40,060 nucleotides of DNA from Paracoccaceae bacterium (GTDB taxonomy: Bacteria; Pseudomonadota; Alphaproteobacteria; Rhodobacterales; Rhodobacteraceae). A program made the translations under genes and the position numbers. Below are positions 1 to 8,924 of this stretch, piece by piece. The DNA is taken from positions 1-40,060 of the forward strand of contig JACONK010000027.1 in assembly GCA_014323795.1 (NCBI GenBank). The letters run 5' to 3'. The notes below the pieces were generated by a model. The model saw only the letters and a program-made list of their open reading frames with translations. It did not search any database and was not told the origin of the DNA. How positions within the stretch are numbered: the stretch's first letter is position 1; each line of letters starts with the position of its first letter.

Positions 1-2513
1 TCGCCGTAACCGCCCCAGAGCAGGTCAGCACCGGCGGCACCGGTCAGCACGTCATCGCCAAACCAGCCGAACAGGGAATCGTCACCCCCGCCGCCAAACA
101 GCACGTTGTGGGAGCCATTGCCGTGCACCGTGTCCGCATGGGCAGAGCCGGTCAGGTTCTCAATACCCGTCAGAACATCGCCAGCCGCAGCACCGCCGCT
201 GTTCGCAACATTGCTGCCGGAAAGCGACACCCGCACACCGGCACCGGAACCGCTGTAATCAACCGTATCGACCCCCGCATTGCCATACAGGCGGTCCGAA
301 CCGGAACCGCCGATGAGCGTATCATCACCGGAACCGCCGATAACGATGTCATCACCGGAACCACCGGTGAGCGTGTTGCTGCCGTCACCGCCGCGCAGCC
401 AATCGTTGCCCGCACCGCCGTCCAGCACGTCATCCCCGTCCCCGCCAGCCAGCACATTGGCCGCACCATCCCCGGTCAGCGTATCGTTATGGGATGAGCC
501 GACAAGGCGCTCAATACCCTTCAGAACATCGCCCGCCGCAGCACCGCCGCTGCCAGTGCCGGCTTTCAGGTTCACCGTCACACCCGCATCGGACCCGCTA
601 TAGTCCGCCGTGTCCGTGCCATCCCCGCCGGTCAGCGTGTCCGCACCGGAACCGCCGTCCAGCACGTCATCCCCGGCACCGCCGGCCAGCACATTGGCCC
701 CGGCATCCCCGGTCAGCGTATCGTTATGGGATGAGCCGATAAGGCGCTCAATACCCGTCAGCACGTCGCCAGCGGCAGCACCGCCGCTGCCGGTGCCGGC
801 GGCCAGGTTCACTGTCACACCCGCATCGGACCCGGCATAGGTGGCCGTGTCGCTGCCATCCCCGCCGGTCAGCGTGTCGGCCCCGGAACCGCCGTGCAAA
901 ACGTCATCACCGGAACCGCCGTCCAGCACATTGGCCGCACCATCCCCGGTCAGCGTATCGTTATGGGATGAGCCGATAAGGCGCTCAATACCCGTCACCA
1001 CATCCCCCGCCGCAGCACCGCCGCTGCCGGTGCCGGCGGCCAGGTTCACCGTCACACCCGCATCGGACCCGGCATAGGTGGCCGTGTCGCTGCCATCCCC
1101 GCCGGTCAGCGTGTCGGCCCCGCTGCCGCCAATCAGCGTATCGTTGCCCGCACCACCGTGCAGCACGTCGGCACCTGCATCGCCGCGCAAAACGTCATCC
1201 CCGGCACCGCCGTCCAGCATGTTATTGCCGCCATTCCCGGTCAGCACGTCGTTATGATTTGAACCGGTCAGGTTTTCGATACCCGTCAGCACGTCGCCAG
1301 CGGCATCCCCGCCGCTGCCCGTGCCGGTGGCCAGGTTCACCGTCACACCGGCCCCGGACCCGGCATAGGTGGCCGTGTCCGTGCCATCCCCGCCGACCAG
1401 CGTATCGGCACCGGCACCGCCGTGCAGCGTGTCTTGGCCCGCATCGCCGCGCAGCGTATCGTTGCCCGCCCCGCCCTCCAGCACGTTGTCGCCGGCATCC
1501 CCGGTCAGCACGTCGTTATGGCCGGAACCGCGTATGTTCTCAATCCCGTGCAGCGTCCTTACGCCGGGATACCCGTCCCCTCCGGTGGTGGCGGTGCCGA
1601 GGGACAGGTGCACGGTCATACCGGCCCCCGCCCCGGCGTAACTGGCCGTGTCCCGGCCAGTGCCGCCAACCAGCGTGTCGGCACCCCCGCCGCCTTCCAG
1701 GGTGTCATCGCCCGCCCCGCCGAAAAGCCGGTTGTTGCCGGTATCCCCGGCCAGCACGTCGTTATGGGACGAGCCGATGAGTTTTTCGATATTGCGCAGG
1801 CGATCACCCGCCGCATCCCCGCCGCTGCCGGTGCCGTCTGCCAGGTTCACCGTCACGCCCGCATCTGACCCGGCGTAGCTGGCCGTATCCTGGCCGGCAC
1901 CACCATCCAGCGTGTCGGCCCCGGCCCCGCCGTCCAGCGTGTCATCGCCCGCCGCGCCGTTCAGCACGTTAGCCCCGTCATCCCCGGTCAGCGTGTCGCC
2001 AAAAGATGAACCGATCAGGTTTTCGATATTGCGCAGGTGGTCGCCCGCCGCATGGCCCCTAAACCCGCGGCCCGTGGCCAGGTTCACCGTCACGTTCCAG
2101 TTTGAACCCGCGTAGCTGACCGTATCGATACCATCCCCGCCGTCAAGGGTATTGGCCTCGGAATGGCTGATGAACGTGTCATCATACCTTGAGCCGCGCA
2201 GGTTTTCGATGCTGAGGAGTTTGTCACCGGCGGCATCCCCTCCAGTGCCAATGCCGAAGGGGTTGCCAGAATGCAGATTCACGGTGACGGCAGCGGCCGA
2301 CGTACTGTAATCAGCCCAGTCCTGGCCGGTGCCACCGATAAGTTCATCCGCCCCGGCCCCGCCGATGAGCGTATCATTGCCGGTATCGCCGTGCAGTATA
2401 TCGTTGCCTGCCCCGCCGTTCAGCACATCATTGCCGCCCCTGCCAAGGAGTGCGTCATTGCCATTCCCGCCGTTGATCGTTTCGGAGGTATCGGTTCCTT
2501 TTTGGAAAGTCAT
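1..2513 (-). CDS. RTX calcium-binding repeat protein, N-terminal 837 residues (3' end outside window)
   Basis: The reading frame opens at the ATG at 2513 ([16 protein letters not shown]...), with an AAAGGAAC ribosome site 8 nt upstream, and stays open to the window edge. The visible protein is made only of glycine/aspartate-rich nonapeptides of the GGxGxDxLx type, which form calcium-binding beta-rolls. These alternate with a spacer containing a Tyr-Ala/Ser-Gly-Ser core, a GVTVNL strand and a G-IE-L-GS-ND motif. The module recurs about every 79-97 residues. RTX proteins of this type are usually exported by a type I secretion system using a C-terminal signal, which would lie outside the window. 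No enzymatic domain is visible, and no hlyB/hlyD/tolC-type genes are nearby. It may be an adhesin, S-layer-like protein or exoenzyme; the sequence does not say which. Confidence 0.9.
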   Translation of the reverse strand, partial: MTFQKGTDTSETINGGNGNDALLGRGGNDVLNGGAGNDILHGDTGNDTLIGGAGADELIGGTGQDWADYSTSAAAVTVNLHSGNPFGIGTGGDAAGDKLLSIENLRGSRYDDTFISHSEANTLDGGDGIDTVSYAGSNWNVTVNLATGRGFRGHAAGDHLRNIENLIGSSFGDTLTGDDGANVLNGAAGDDTLDGGAGADTLDGGAGQDTASYAGSDAGVTVNLADGTGSGGDAAGDRLRNIEKLIGSSHNDVLAGDTGNNRLFGGAGDDTLEGGGGADTLVGGTGRDTASYAGAGAGMTVHLSLGTATTGGDGYPGVRTLHGIENIRGSGHNDVLTGDAGDNVLEGGAGNDTLRGDAGQDTLHGGAGADTLVGGDGTDTATYAGSGAGVTVNLATGTGSGGDAAGDVLTGIENLTGSNHNDVLTGNGGNNMLDGGAGDDVLRGDAGADVLHGGAGNDTLIGGSGADTLTGGDGSDTATYAGSDAGVTVNLAAGTGSGGAAAGDVVTGIERLIGSSHNDTLTGDGAANVLDGGSGDDVLHGGSGADTLTGGDGSDTATYAGSDAGVTVNLAAGTGSGGAAAGDVLTGIERLIGSSHNDTLTGDAGANVLAGGAGDDVLDGGSGADTLTGGDGTDTADYSGSDAGVTVNLKAGTGSGGAAAGDVLKGIERLVGSSHNDTLTGDGAANVLAGGDGDDVLDGGAGNDWLRGGDGSNTLTGGSGDDIVIGGSGDDTLIGGSGSDRLYGNAGVDTVDYSGSGAGVRVSLSGSNVANSGGAAAGDVLTGIENLTGSAHADTVHGNGSHNVLFGGGGDDSLFGWFGDDVLTGAAGADLLWGGYG
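487..1761 (-). repeat. tandem DNA repeat units inside the RTX gene
   Basis: The same TTATGGGATGAGCC-like block recurs at 487, 724 and 961 (exact spacing 237 bp, 79 codons), then at 1252, 1516 and 1762 (spacing 291, 264 and 246 bp). The 237-bp units are highly similar at DNA level. The longer units differ by whole multiples of 9 nt, as expected from gain or loss of nonapeptides by slippage or recombination. All spacings are multiples of three, so the frame is kept. Confidence 0.85.
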
Positions 2514-3258
2514 TGGGACAGGTTCCTTTCAGTTCAGTGGTGTGGATGGCAATCGCCAGTGTTCCCGAAAGCGTATACGGGCCTTGCCGGGCATATCAAG
2601 ATATTTTTCCGGTGCAAGGGGAAATTGTGTGATGCGCGGGATGCGCACGGCATCGGGACAGGGAAGGGCAGGCACCAGGTGACCCCGAATGACAGAAAAC
2701 AGCCGCCGGGGTGCCGTCCCCCTTGCAGTGTTCTGCAAGGCCGGTGTGGCGCACACGTGCGCTGACAGATATTGGGCCGGAACATCCGATCCGCATCCGG
2801 TAGTTGTGATTCTGCCAGCGTAATGCACCATGGTCGGCCCAGGATAGGGGACTTTCCCCTGGGTGCAAGGGGGGGCACGGTTTTTCGCGGTGTGTGCCTT
2901 TTATGGCCAGGACGCGGCGGGCAGCCCGGAGCATGACCCGGGGCATGAATTGCGCAGGAGCCTGCTGTCAGCGCGGCCCGGCGGACCAGGCAGCCGCCGG
3001 GAATGCCTGTCGTAATTTTCAGCCATGTCCCCGCGCCGCCGGTTTTGTGTCTGCCGCGTTTTCCGTTTCCGGCGGCGCGGGAACAAACAGACTGTCAGGC
3101 AGCAGTCATAAATATCCCGGGTATTTCGGGCAATTTCCATCTTCTGTCGGTTCGGGGCGTGATTGGGGTTTGAATATGCCCCGAAAGGTTATAAGTATAC
3201 AGCCGGTAAGGTTTTTACGGGGTGCCGGCCGCACCCCGGTTCAGGGAGACACCAAGAG
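2514..3258. other. intergenic region between divergent RTX gene and tatA
   Basis: About 745 bp separate the leftward RTX gene from rightward tatA. I see no convincing coding sequence. It should hold promoters for both genes, but I cannot pick clear -35/-10 boxes. The tatA-proximal part (about 3110-3200) is AT-richer than its surroundings. Confidence 0.5.
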
Positions 3259-3498
3259 ATGACATTGCCCCCCCTTTTGATCGGTAATATCGGGTGGACA
3301 GGTGCCGTGCTGATTGCAATCGTCGTGCTGGTGCTGTTCGGCCGCGGTAAAATTTCATCCATGATGGGCGAGGTCGGCAGGGGCATCACGTCCTTTCGCA
3401 AGGGTCTGGCCGAAGGCAGGGAAGAAGATGACCGGACTATCGGAGATGCCCCTGCATCGGAGGCGAAGGACATCACGCCTGACAAAGACAAGACCTGA
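3259..3498 (+). CDS. tatA: Sec-independent translocase subunit TatA
   Basis: A 79-residue protein. TatA oligomerises to form the variable pore element of the twin-arginine translocase, which exports folded proteins across the inner membrane. Visible features are one N-terminal membrane segment (about residues 9-27), the FG hinge (LFGRGKI) and the amphipathic helix ([16 protein letters not shown]), followed by a charged tail. The start at 3259 is chosen because TatA proteins begin just before the membrane helix and because an AGGGAGA ribosome site lies about 8 nt upstream. A longer frame from 3163 would add an unrelated N-terminus. First gene of a tatABC operon. Confidence 0.95.
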   Translation: MTLPPLLIGNIGWTGAVLIAIVVLVLFGRGKISSMMGEVGRGITSFRKGLAEGREEDDRTIGDAPASEAKDITPDKDKT

Positions 3499-3519
3499 CC
3501 CGCCCCGGAACCATGCCTG

Positions 3520-3972
3520 ATGTTTGATATAAGCATGGCGGAAATGGCGGTGATCGGCGTGGTTGCGCTGATCGTCGTCGGGCCGAAGGATCTGCCGGGA
3601 ATGTTCCGGCGGGTGGGGCAGTTTGCGGGGCGCATGCGCGCCATGGCGCGGGATTTCCAGCGCGCCATGGACCAGGCTGCCGACGACAGCGGGCTAAGCG
3701 ACGTGGCCAAAACAGTCAGGACGGCTGCGACGATGAAAAACCTTGGGCTCGACGATGCGGCAAAATCCCTGGCCGCCGTGAACGAAGACTGGAAGGCCAG
3801 GCAGGATGCCGGGAAGATTGACCCGGCGGCGGAACACGCCGCACGGCAGCAGGCCGTGAAAGACGCCAACAGGGCGGCGGAGGAATGGGCCGGGCCGGAT
3901 GCGGCGGGTGTTGAAGACCCAGCCGTGAAGACCGCACCCGAAGAGCCCGAAGAGATTGATCCCAGGGTATGA
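3520..3972 (+). CDS. tatB: Sec-independent translocase subunit TatB
   Basis: A 150-residue protein. TatB forms the twin-arginine signal-peptide receptor together with TatC. The N-terminal membrane helix MFDISMAEMAVIGVVALIVV is followed by the GPKDLPG hinge, an amphipathic helix (MFRRVGQFAGRMRAMARDF) and a long Ala/Glu-rich polar tail, which separates it from TatA. It begins 21 bp after tatA and its TGA overlaps the tatC start (ATGA), so translation is probably coupled. Confidence 0.95.
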   Translation: MFDISMAEMAVIGVVALIVVGPKDLPGMFRRVGQFAGRMRAMARDFQRAMDQAADDSGLSDVAKTVRTAATMKNLGLDDAAKSLAAVNEDWKARQDAGKIDPAAEHAARQQAVKDANRAAEEWAGPDAAGVEDPAVKTAPEEPEEIDPRV

Positions 3973-4859
3973 CCATGGACGCCGAAGACGACGAAATGGA
4001 AGCTTCGTCCGCGCCATTGATTGAGCATTTGGCGGAGCTGCGGACCCGTCTGATCCGGTCCATCACAGCTGTTGTGATCGGCATTCTGGCAACTTTCGCC
4101 TTTGCGGAGTGGATACTTGATTTCCTGGTGGAACCCATTGCCCGGATTATGATCAAAAACGGGCAGAACCCGCAACTGATCTTTACCGCACCGCAGGAAA
4201 AATTCTTTGTGTTGTTCCGGATATCCGGGCTTGCCGGGCTTGCCTTTGCCTTTCCGGTGATCGCCCACCAGATGTGGCGATTCGTGGCACCGGGGCTCTA
4301 CAGGAACGAACGGAATGCCTTTCTGCCCTTCGTGGTCGCCTCACCCTGCCTGTTTGTCGCCGGGGCGGCTTTTGCGCACTATGTGGTCACACCGCTGGCC
4401 ATGAACTTCTTCATCGGGTTCGGCGATGTGCTCCCGACACTCCAGCAGCTGCTGACGGCCGACGAAAGCATGGCGGTTCCGACCGATGGGGAAACGAAAA
4501 CTGTATTCCTCGGATCCGTGCGCGAAAGCCTTGATATCACGCTGAAATTCATCCTTGCATTCGGCATCTGCTTTCAGCTGCCGGTGCTGCTGACGCTGAT
4601 GGGCATGGCAGGCCTTGTCAGCGCGGAAGGTTTGCGGAATGTGCGCAAATACGCTGTCGTCGGCATTCTGGTTCTGGCAGCAGTTGTAACCCCGCCTGAT
4701 GTGATAACGCAGGTGATTCTCTTTACAGTCGTCTACGCACTTTACGAAGTGTCGATTTGGCTCGTCGTCATGGTGGAAAATCGCCGGGAAGCGCGTCTGC
4801 GTGCCGAGGGCGGCCACGATGACGAAGGTCTGCCCCCCGAAAAGGCAGCCGACAATTGA
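3969..4859 (+). CDS. tatC: Sec-independent translocase subunit TatC
   Basis: A 296-residue polytopic protein and the core Tat receptor that recognises the twin-arginine motif. It shows the family N-terminal motif (LIEHLAELRTRLIRS), the FVAPGLYRNER loop and the TPPD motif (VVTPPDVITQ) before the last membrane segments; about six membrane segments are visible. A polar stretch near residues 162-190 (TADESMAVPTDGETK) lengthens a periplasmic loop. The start overlaps the tatB stop by 4 nt. An alternative start two codons downstream (MDAEDD) is equally compatible. Confidence 0.96.
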   Translation: MTMDAEDDEMEASSAPLIEHLAELRTRLIRSITAVVIGILATFAFAEWILDFLVEPIARIMIKNGQNPQLIFTAPQEKFFVLFRISGLAGLAFAFPVIAHQMWRFVAPGLYRNERNAFLPFVVASPCLFVAGAAFAHYVVTPLAMNFFIGFGDVLPTLQQLLTADESMAVPTDGETKTVFLGSVRESLDITLKFILAFGICFQLPVLLTLMGMAGLVSAEGLRNVRKYAVVGILVLAAVVTPPDVITQVILFTVVYALYEVSIWLVVMVENRREARLRAEGGHDDEGLPPEKAADN

Positions 4860-5012
4860 CAACGACAGGCGGGAAGATGTCAGACGCCTGAAAACCCTGG
4901 CCTGTTGCCGGATTTTACCGGGGGGTGCGGCGTGGTTCTGCCCGCTGTGGCGGGGACCGGGCAGGCTGTATCCCCCAAGTCAAGAGAAGAAAAACGCTTT
5001 CGGTGAGCAAAC

Positions 5013-5912
5013 ATGCAGAGGATAGGGTATAGGCCGGAATCACCCGGGGCAGACCCGGGGGATGTTGCGCTCCGGCGCATCGCGGCCGCGCTTGAACGCA
5101 TCAGCCCCCCGCCTTTTGAGGTGCCGGACTGGAACTCTGCCCCGGCCTTTGTCTGGCATGGGCAACCGGATTGGCTGGAGCCGGTGACCCGCATCAATCG
5201 CGTAGACCTGGGTCTGCTGGTGGGTATCGACCGGGCCCGGGATATCCTGGCGCAAAACACCCGGCAGTTTGCCGCCGGTCTGCCTGCGAACAACGCCCTG
5301 TTGTGGGGGGCGCGGGGGATGGGGAAGTCATCGCTCGTCAAGGCCGTTCATGGTGCGCTGGCGCATGATTTCGGCGGATTGAAAATTGTGGAGGTTCAGC
5401 GCGAAGACCTGCCGTCTGTCGGGCGGCTTCTGAATATCCTGCGCGGGGCAGAGGTGCGGTTTATCCTGTTTTGTGATGACCTGAGTTTTGGCCATGACGA
5501 CGCGCACTACAAAGCACTGAAGGCCGTGCTCGACGGCGGGGTCGGGGGGCGGCCCGACAACGTGGTGTTCTATGCCACATCCAACCGGCGCCACCTGATG
5601 CCGCGCGACATGATTGAGAACGAACGTTCCACCGCCATCAACCGGTCAGAAGCGGCGGAAGAAAAGATATCGCTTAGTGATCGTTTCGGGCTGTGGCTGG
5701 GCTTTCATCCCTGTAATCAGGATCAGTATCTGGCGATGATCAAGGGCTACTGCGGTGCGGCCGGTATCGATTTTACCGAAGAGGTATGTGCCGAAGCGCT
5801 CGAATGGCAGGTGACCCGTGGCAACCGGTCAGGCCGGGTGGCGTGGCAGTATGTCGTGGATCTTGCCGGGCGCCACGGGGTTTCCATCCGGGCCGATACC
5901 GCCCCCGGATAA
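5013..5912 (+). CDS. DUF815-family ATP-binding protein
   Basis: A 299-residue AAA-like P-loop ATPase of the DUF815 family. Walker A is GARGMGKSS (residues 99-107) and Walker B is FILFCDDLSF (about 150-159). The YATSNRRHLMPRDM segment fits sensor 1, and the DRFGLWLGF segment is typical of the family. The cellular role of DUF815 proteins is not established. It lies 153 bp downstream of tatC on the same strand and could be co-transcribed. The start follows an AGAGAAGAAAA purine stretch; no better start is visible. Confidence 0.88.
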   Translation: MQRIGYRPESPGADPGDVALRRIAAALERISPPPFEVPDWNSAPAFVWHGQPDWLEPVTRINRVDLGLLVGIDRARDILAQNTRQFAAGLPANNALLWGARGMGKSSLVKAVHGALAHDFGGLKIVEVQREDLPSVGRLLNILRGAEVRFILFCDDLSFGHDDAHYKALKAVLDGGVGGRPDNVVFYATSNRRHLMPRDMIENERSTAINRSEAAEEKISLSDRFGLWLGFHPCNQDQYLAMIKGYCGAAGIDFTEEVCAEALEWQVTRGNRSGRVAWQYVVDLAGRHGVSIRADTAPG

Positions 5913-5991
5913 CGGGGATCACATATTCGGGGCTCATATATTTGACCGTATGCAAATGGTCAAAATCATCTCTGGACAGCGGGCGCAAACC

Positions 5992-6400
5992 ATGGAACCC
6001 GACACTGTCTGGACCGGGGATAACCTGCCTGTCATGCGCAGAATTATGATTCCCGCATAGACCTGATTTATCTGGCCCCGTCTTTCACCTCCGACCCAAC
6101 TATTCCGCCCCCACGGGCTCAAGGGCCGCGGGAGCCTTTTCAAGGACACGCGAACCTTGTCTTGTGTGAATGTGCACGAACATGGCGAACCGGCAGACAG
6201 AAACCCCGGGGGCCCATGCGGTGATCGAGGCTGCCCGCCACACGCATGGCAAGGGCATGATGTCTTGCCTGTTCTTCATGGCCGTCAGGCTGCAGGAGGT
6301 GGAACGGGTGTTTAAACCCACCGGGGTATCTGGCTGCACTGCGATGATACGGCGGGGCATTATTTGGAATTGCTACCTGCAGTGTGGTAATAAAAAGCAG
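5992..6400 (+). pseudogene. decayed DNA methyltransferase (N4/N6 type) remnant
   Basis: Three pieces of a site-specific DNA methyltransferase are recognisable, in order but in different frames. The first is VWTGDNLPVMRR (5992-6045), the typical N-terminus. The second is RIDLIYLAPSFTSD (about 6051-6092), where the catalytic DPPF motif has become APSF. The third runs from about 6221 (AVIEAARHTHGKGM, then FMAVRLQEVERVFKPTG) and shifts frame near 6336 to give LHCDDTAGHYLELL. Stops, frameshifts and a missing central part mean no active enzyme can be made. The same family is represented by the longer gene at 18432-19718. The relic fills the gap between the DUF815 gene and hflK. Confidence 0.85.
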
Positions 6401-6534
6401 TGTGGCACGGAGGCCTCATGTGATTCCCCCGCATTCGGGGAAAAGGGGCAGAGTACTTGATTTTCGTGCAAAATCTGCCACCTATAAGGAAGAGAATCCC
6501 TTCAGACGTCTTTGACAAAGGAAAAACAGCAGAT

Positions 6535-7704
6535 ATGGCTTTCAAAAACTCAGGGGGCCCCTGGGGCGGCGGTGACAATCGCGGCGGGTCAAATGGAACG
6601 GGTAATGACGGGCCCGGACCGGACCGGGAGCAACGCCCCGGCGAAGGAAACCGGCCCCCGCAAATCCCCGAAATTGACGAAATCGTGCGCAAGGGGCAGG
6701 AGCACCTGCGCGTCCTGATGGGCGGGCGCGGCGGTGGCGGCACCGGGCGCGGCCCCGGCGGGGGCCTGCCTGGCGGCGGGCTCAACCGCATAACCGTGGC
6801 TATCGGCATCCTTGCCCTGATCGGGTTCTGGCTCTTTGCCTCGCTCTACCGGGTGGATACATCCGAACAGTCGGTGGAACTGCTGTTCGGTGAATACGTG
6901 CAGACCGGTAACGAAGGGCTGAACTTTGCCCCCTGGCCGATCGTGACCAGGGAAATCCGGGCGGTGACACGGGAAAATACCGAAGACATCGGTGTCGGCC
7001 GCGGGTCACGCTCTGACAGTGGCCTGATGCTGACCGGTGACGAAAACATCGTCGACATTGATTTCCAGGTTGTCTGGAACATCAGCGACCTGCAAAAATA
7101 CCTTTTTAACCTGGCGGAGCCGCAGGATACAATCCGTGCGGTCAGCGAATCCGCGATGCGCGAGATTATAGCCCGATCAAATCTGGCACCGATCCTTAAC
7201 CGTGACCGTGGCGTAATTGCCCAGGAGCTTGAGGAACTGATCCAGGCCACGCTTGACAGCTACAACAGCGGCGTGAACGTGGTGCGGGTGAACTTTGACA
7301 AGGCTGACCCGCCGCAAGAGGTGATCGATGCCTTCCGTGAGGTGCAGGCCGCCGAACAAACCCGCGACACGCTTGAAAAGCAGGCGGATGCCTATGCAAA
7401 CCAGGTGGTTGCCGCTGCCCGCGGGAAGGCCGCCCAATTGCTGGAAGAAGCCGAAGGCTACCGCGCAGAGCAGGTGAACCGGGCCGAGGGTGAGGCGCAG
7501 CGCTTTGTCGCCGTCTACGACGAATACGCCAAGGCCGAAGAAGTGACGCGCAAGCGCCTGTACCTGGAAACGCTCGAACGGGTGCTTGCCGGTGTTGACA
7601 AGATTATCATAGACGAAGGAACAGGCGGGCAGGGGGTTGTGCCCTACCTGCCGCTCAATGAACTGAACCGCAACCGCACGGCCAACAGCGGAGGATCCAA
7701 CTGA
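6535..7704 (+). CDS. hflK: HflK, SPFH-family membrane protease modulator
   Basis: A 389-residue protein. HflK and HflC form a membrane-anchored periplasmic complex that binds and modulates the FtsH protease. It has a Gly/Asn/Pro-rich cytoplasmic N-terminus (GGPWGGG...), one membrane segment (about residues 86-103), an SPFH/band-7 domain (SLYRVDTSEQSVELLFGEYV onward), then a long Glu/Ala-rich coiled coil (about 280-340). The ATG at 6535 is chosen because HflK proteins begin with this glycine-rich stretch; AAAGGA lies upstream. A TTG frame from 6457 would add an unrelated extension. The stop overlaps the hflC start by one base (TGATG). Confidence 0.95.
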   Translation: MAFKNSGGPWGGGDNRGGSNGTGNDGPGPDREQRPGEGNRPPQIPEIDEIVRKGQEHLRVLMGGRGGGGTGRGPGGGLPGGGLNRITVAIGILALIGFWLFASLYRVDTSEQSVELLFGEYVQTGNEGLNFAPWPIVTREIRAVTRENTEDIGVGRGSRSDSGLMLTGDENIVDIDFQVVWNISDLQKYLFNLAEPQDTIRAVSESAMREIIARSNLAPILNRDRGVIAQELEELIQATLDSYNSGVNVVRVNFDKADPPQEVIDAFREVQAAEQTRDTLEKQADAYANQVVAAARGKAAQLLEEAEGYRAEQVNRAEGEAQRFVAVYDEYAKAEEVTRKRLYLETLERVLAGVDKIIIDEGTGGQGVVPYLPLNELNRNRTANSGGSN

Positions 7705-8582
7705 TGCGACGTGTCCCCTATCTTCTTCCCGCCCTGGCCGTCGTTCTGTTTGTCGCCGCCAACGCCGTCTACATCGTGGATGAGCGGCAAAAGATCCTGC
7801 GGCTCTGGTTTGGTGAAGTTACCGCCGAGATCAGCGATCCGGGGCTCTATTTCAAGGTGCCGTTCTTCCACGAAATCGTGCGCTATGATGATCGTATCCT
7901 GGCACTTGATACAGAACCGCTGGAGGTTACGCCCGCTGATGATCGCCGTCTGGTGGTGGACGCTTTCGCCCGATGGCGGATAGCCGACGCCAAGAGTTTC
8001 CGCCGGGCCGTTGGTGCCAGTGGCGAGGACGGCGCACGCCCCCGGCTGGAACGCATCCTGAATGCGGAACTGCGCGAGGTGCTGGGAAGTGTGACATCCG
8101 GTACCGTGCTGTCCGCAGACCGGGTGGCACTGATGAATGCCATTCGCGACCAGTCACGCACACAGGCGGCAACGCTGGGCGTGGAAATCGTTGACGTGCG
8201 GATCAAACGCGCTGACCTGCCGCGCCAAAACCTCGACGCAACGTTTGAGCGGATGCGGGCTGAACGCGAGCGGGAAGCCGCGGACGAAATCGCACGCGGT
8301 AACGAGGCTGCCCAACGGGTTCGCGCCCAGGCTGACCGGACCGTGCGCGAAACCGTATCCGAGGCGGAAAAGCAGGCAGAGATCATCCGCGGTGAGGCAG
8401 ATGCAGAACGCAACCGTATCTTTGCAGAGGCGTTTTCGCGCGATCCGGAGTTCTTTGCTTTCTATCGCTCGCTCAGCGCGTATGAAGAATCGCTCAAGGG
8501 TACCAATTCCACCCTGGTGATTTCGCCTGACAGTGAATTTTTTGACTATCTGAAGTCTGATACGGGTGATGATTCGCAATGA
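7704..8582 (+). CDS. hflC: HflC, SPFH-family membrane protease modulator
   Basis: A 292-residue partner of HflK. It has an N-terminal membrane anchor (about residues 5-22), the band-7 start (NAVYIVDERQKILRLWFGEV), the GLYFKVPFFHEIVRYDDRIL segment, a coiled coil rich in Arg/Glu/Ala (about 185-245) and the C-terminal FFAFYRSLSAYEESL motif that is characteristic of HflC. Translation is coupled to hflK by overlapping stop and start codons. It overlaps the next small gene by 4 nt (ATGA). Confidence 0.96.
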   Translation: MRRVPYLLPALAVVLFVAANAVYIVDERQKILRLWFGEVTAEISDPGLYFKVPFFHEIVRYDDRILALDTEPLEVTPADDRRLVVDAFARWRIADAKSFRRAVGASGEDGARPRLERILNAELREVLGSVTSGTVLSADRVALMNAIRDQSRTQAATLGVEIVDVRIKRADLPRQNLDATFERMRAEREREAADEIARGNEAAQRVRAQADRTVRETVSEAEKQAEIIRGEADAERNRIFAEAFSRDPEFFAFYRSLSAYEESLKGTNSTLVISPDSEFFDYLKSDTGDDSQ

Positions 8583-8785
8583 TATGGCCAGTGATATGGA
8601 GGGATCTGGTGATGGCCCTTGGGCTGATGGCCGTGATTGAGGGGCTGGTGCTTGCACTGGCTCCCTTGCGCTTTGAGGAGCTGCTGGAGGCGTTGCGCTC
8701 CATGTCCCGGGGTCAGATTCAGACCATCGGTCTGTTGGTCATTGCCGCGGGTGTCGGCCTTGTCCGGGTCGCACAGGCACTTTGA
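8579..8785 (+). CDS. DUF2065 (YjeT-like) small membrane protein
   Basis: A 68-residue protein with two hydrophobic segments (about residues 8-28 and 47-66) around a short polar loop (RFEELLEALRSMSRGQIQTIG). This matches the DUF2065 family, whose genes commonly follow hflC. Function is unknown. It starts inside the hflC stop codon (ATGA), so it is probably translated together with hflKC. Confidence 0.85.
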   Translation: MIWPVIWRDLVMALGLMAVIEGLVLALAPLRFEELLEALRSMSRGQIQTIGLLVIAAGVGLVRVAQAL

Positions 8786-8924
8786 AAGCGGTCATGGCGA
8801 TCACCAATGCCGGTCCCTTTTGCGGGCGGAAGGATTGAATTCCGATGGCAACGCAACATATTTTCAGGGGCATCCTGCCTTTATGGCCACAGCATATGCC
8901 CGGACCTTTTCAGGGAGACCGACC

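Noticed and set aside
108-2115. Numerous plus-strand open frames rich in Pro/Ser/Ala/Arg
   Set aside because: They are mirror frames of the minus-strand RTX repeats; the nonapeptide frame on the minus strand is continuous and explains the sequence.
3189-4268. 359-codon minus-strand open frame opposite tatABC
   Set aside because: It is antisense to three well-supported Tat genes and resembles no known protein.
6426-6440. CCCCG-CATT-CGGGG hairpin upstream of hflK as a terminator
   Set aside because: Short stem with no T tract on either strand, and it lies in decayed sequence; not distinguishable from chance in GC-rich DNA.
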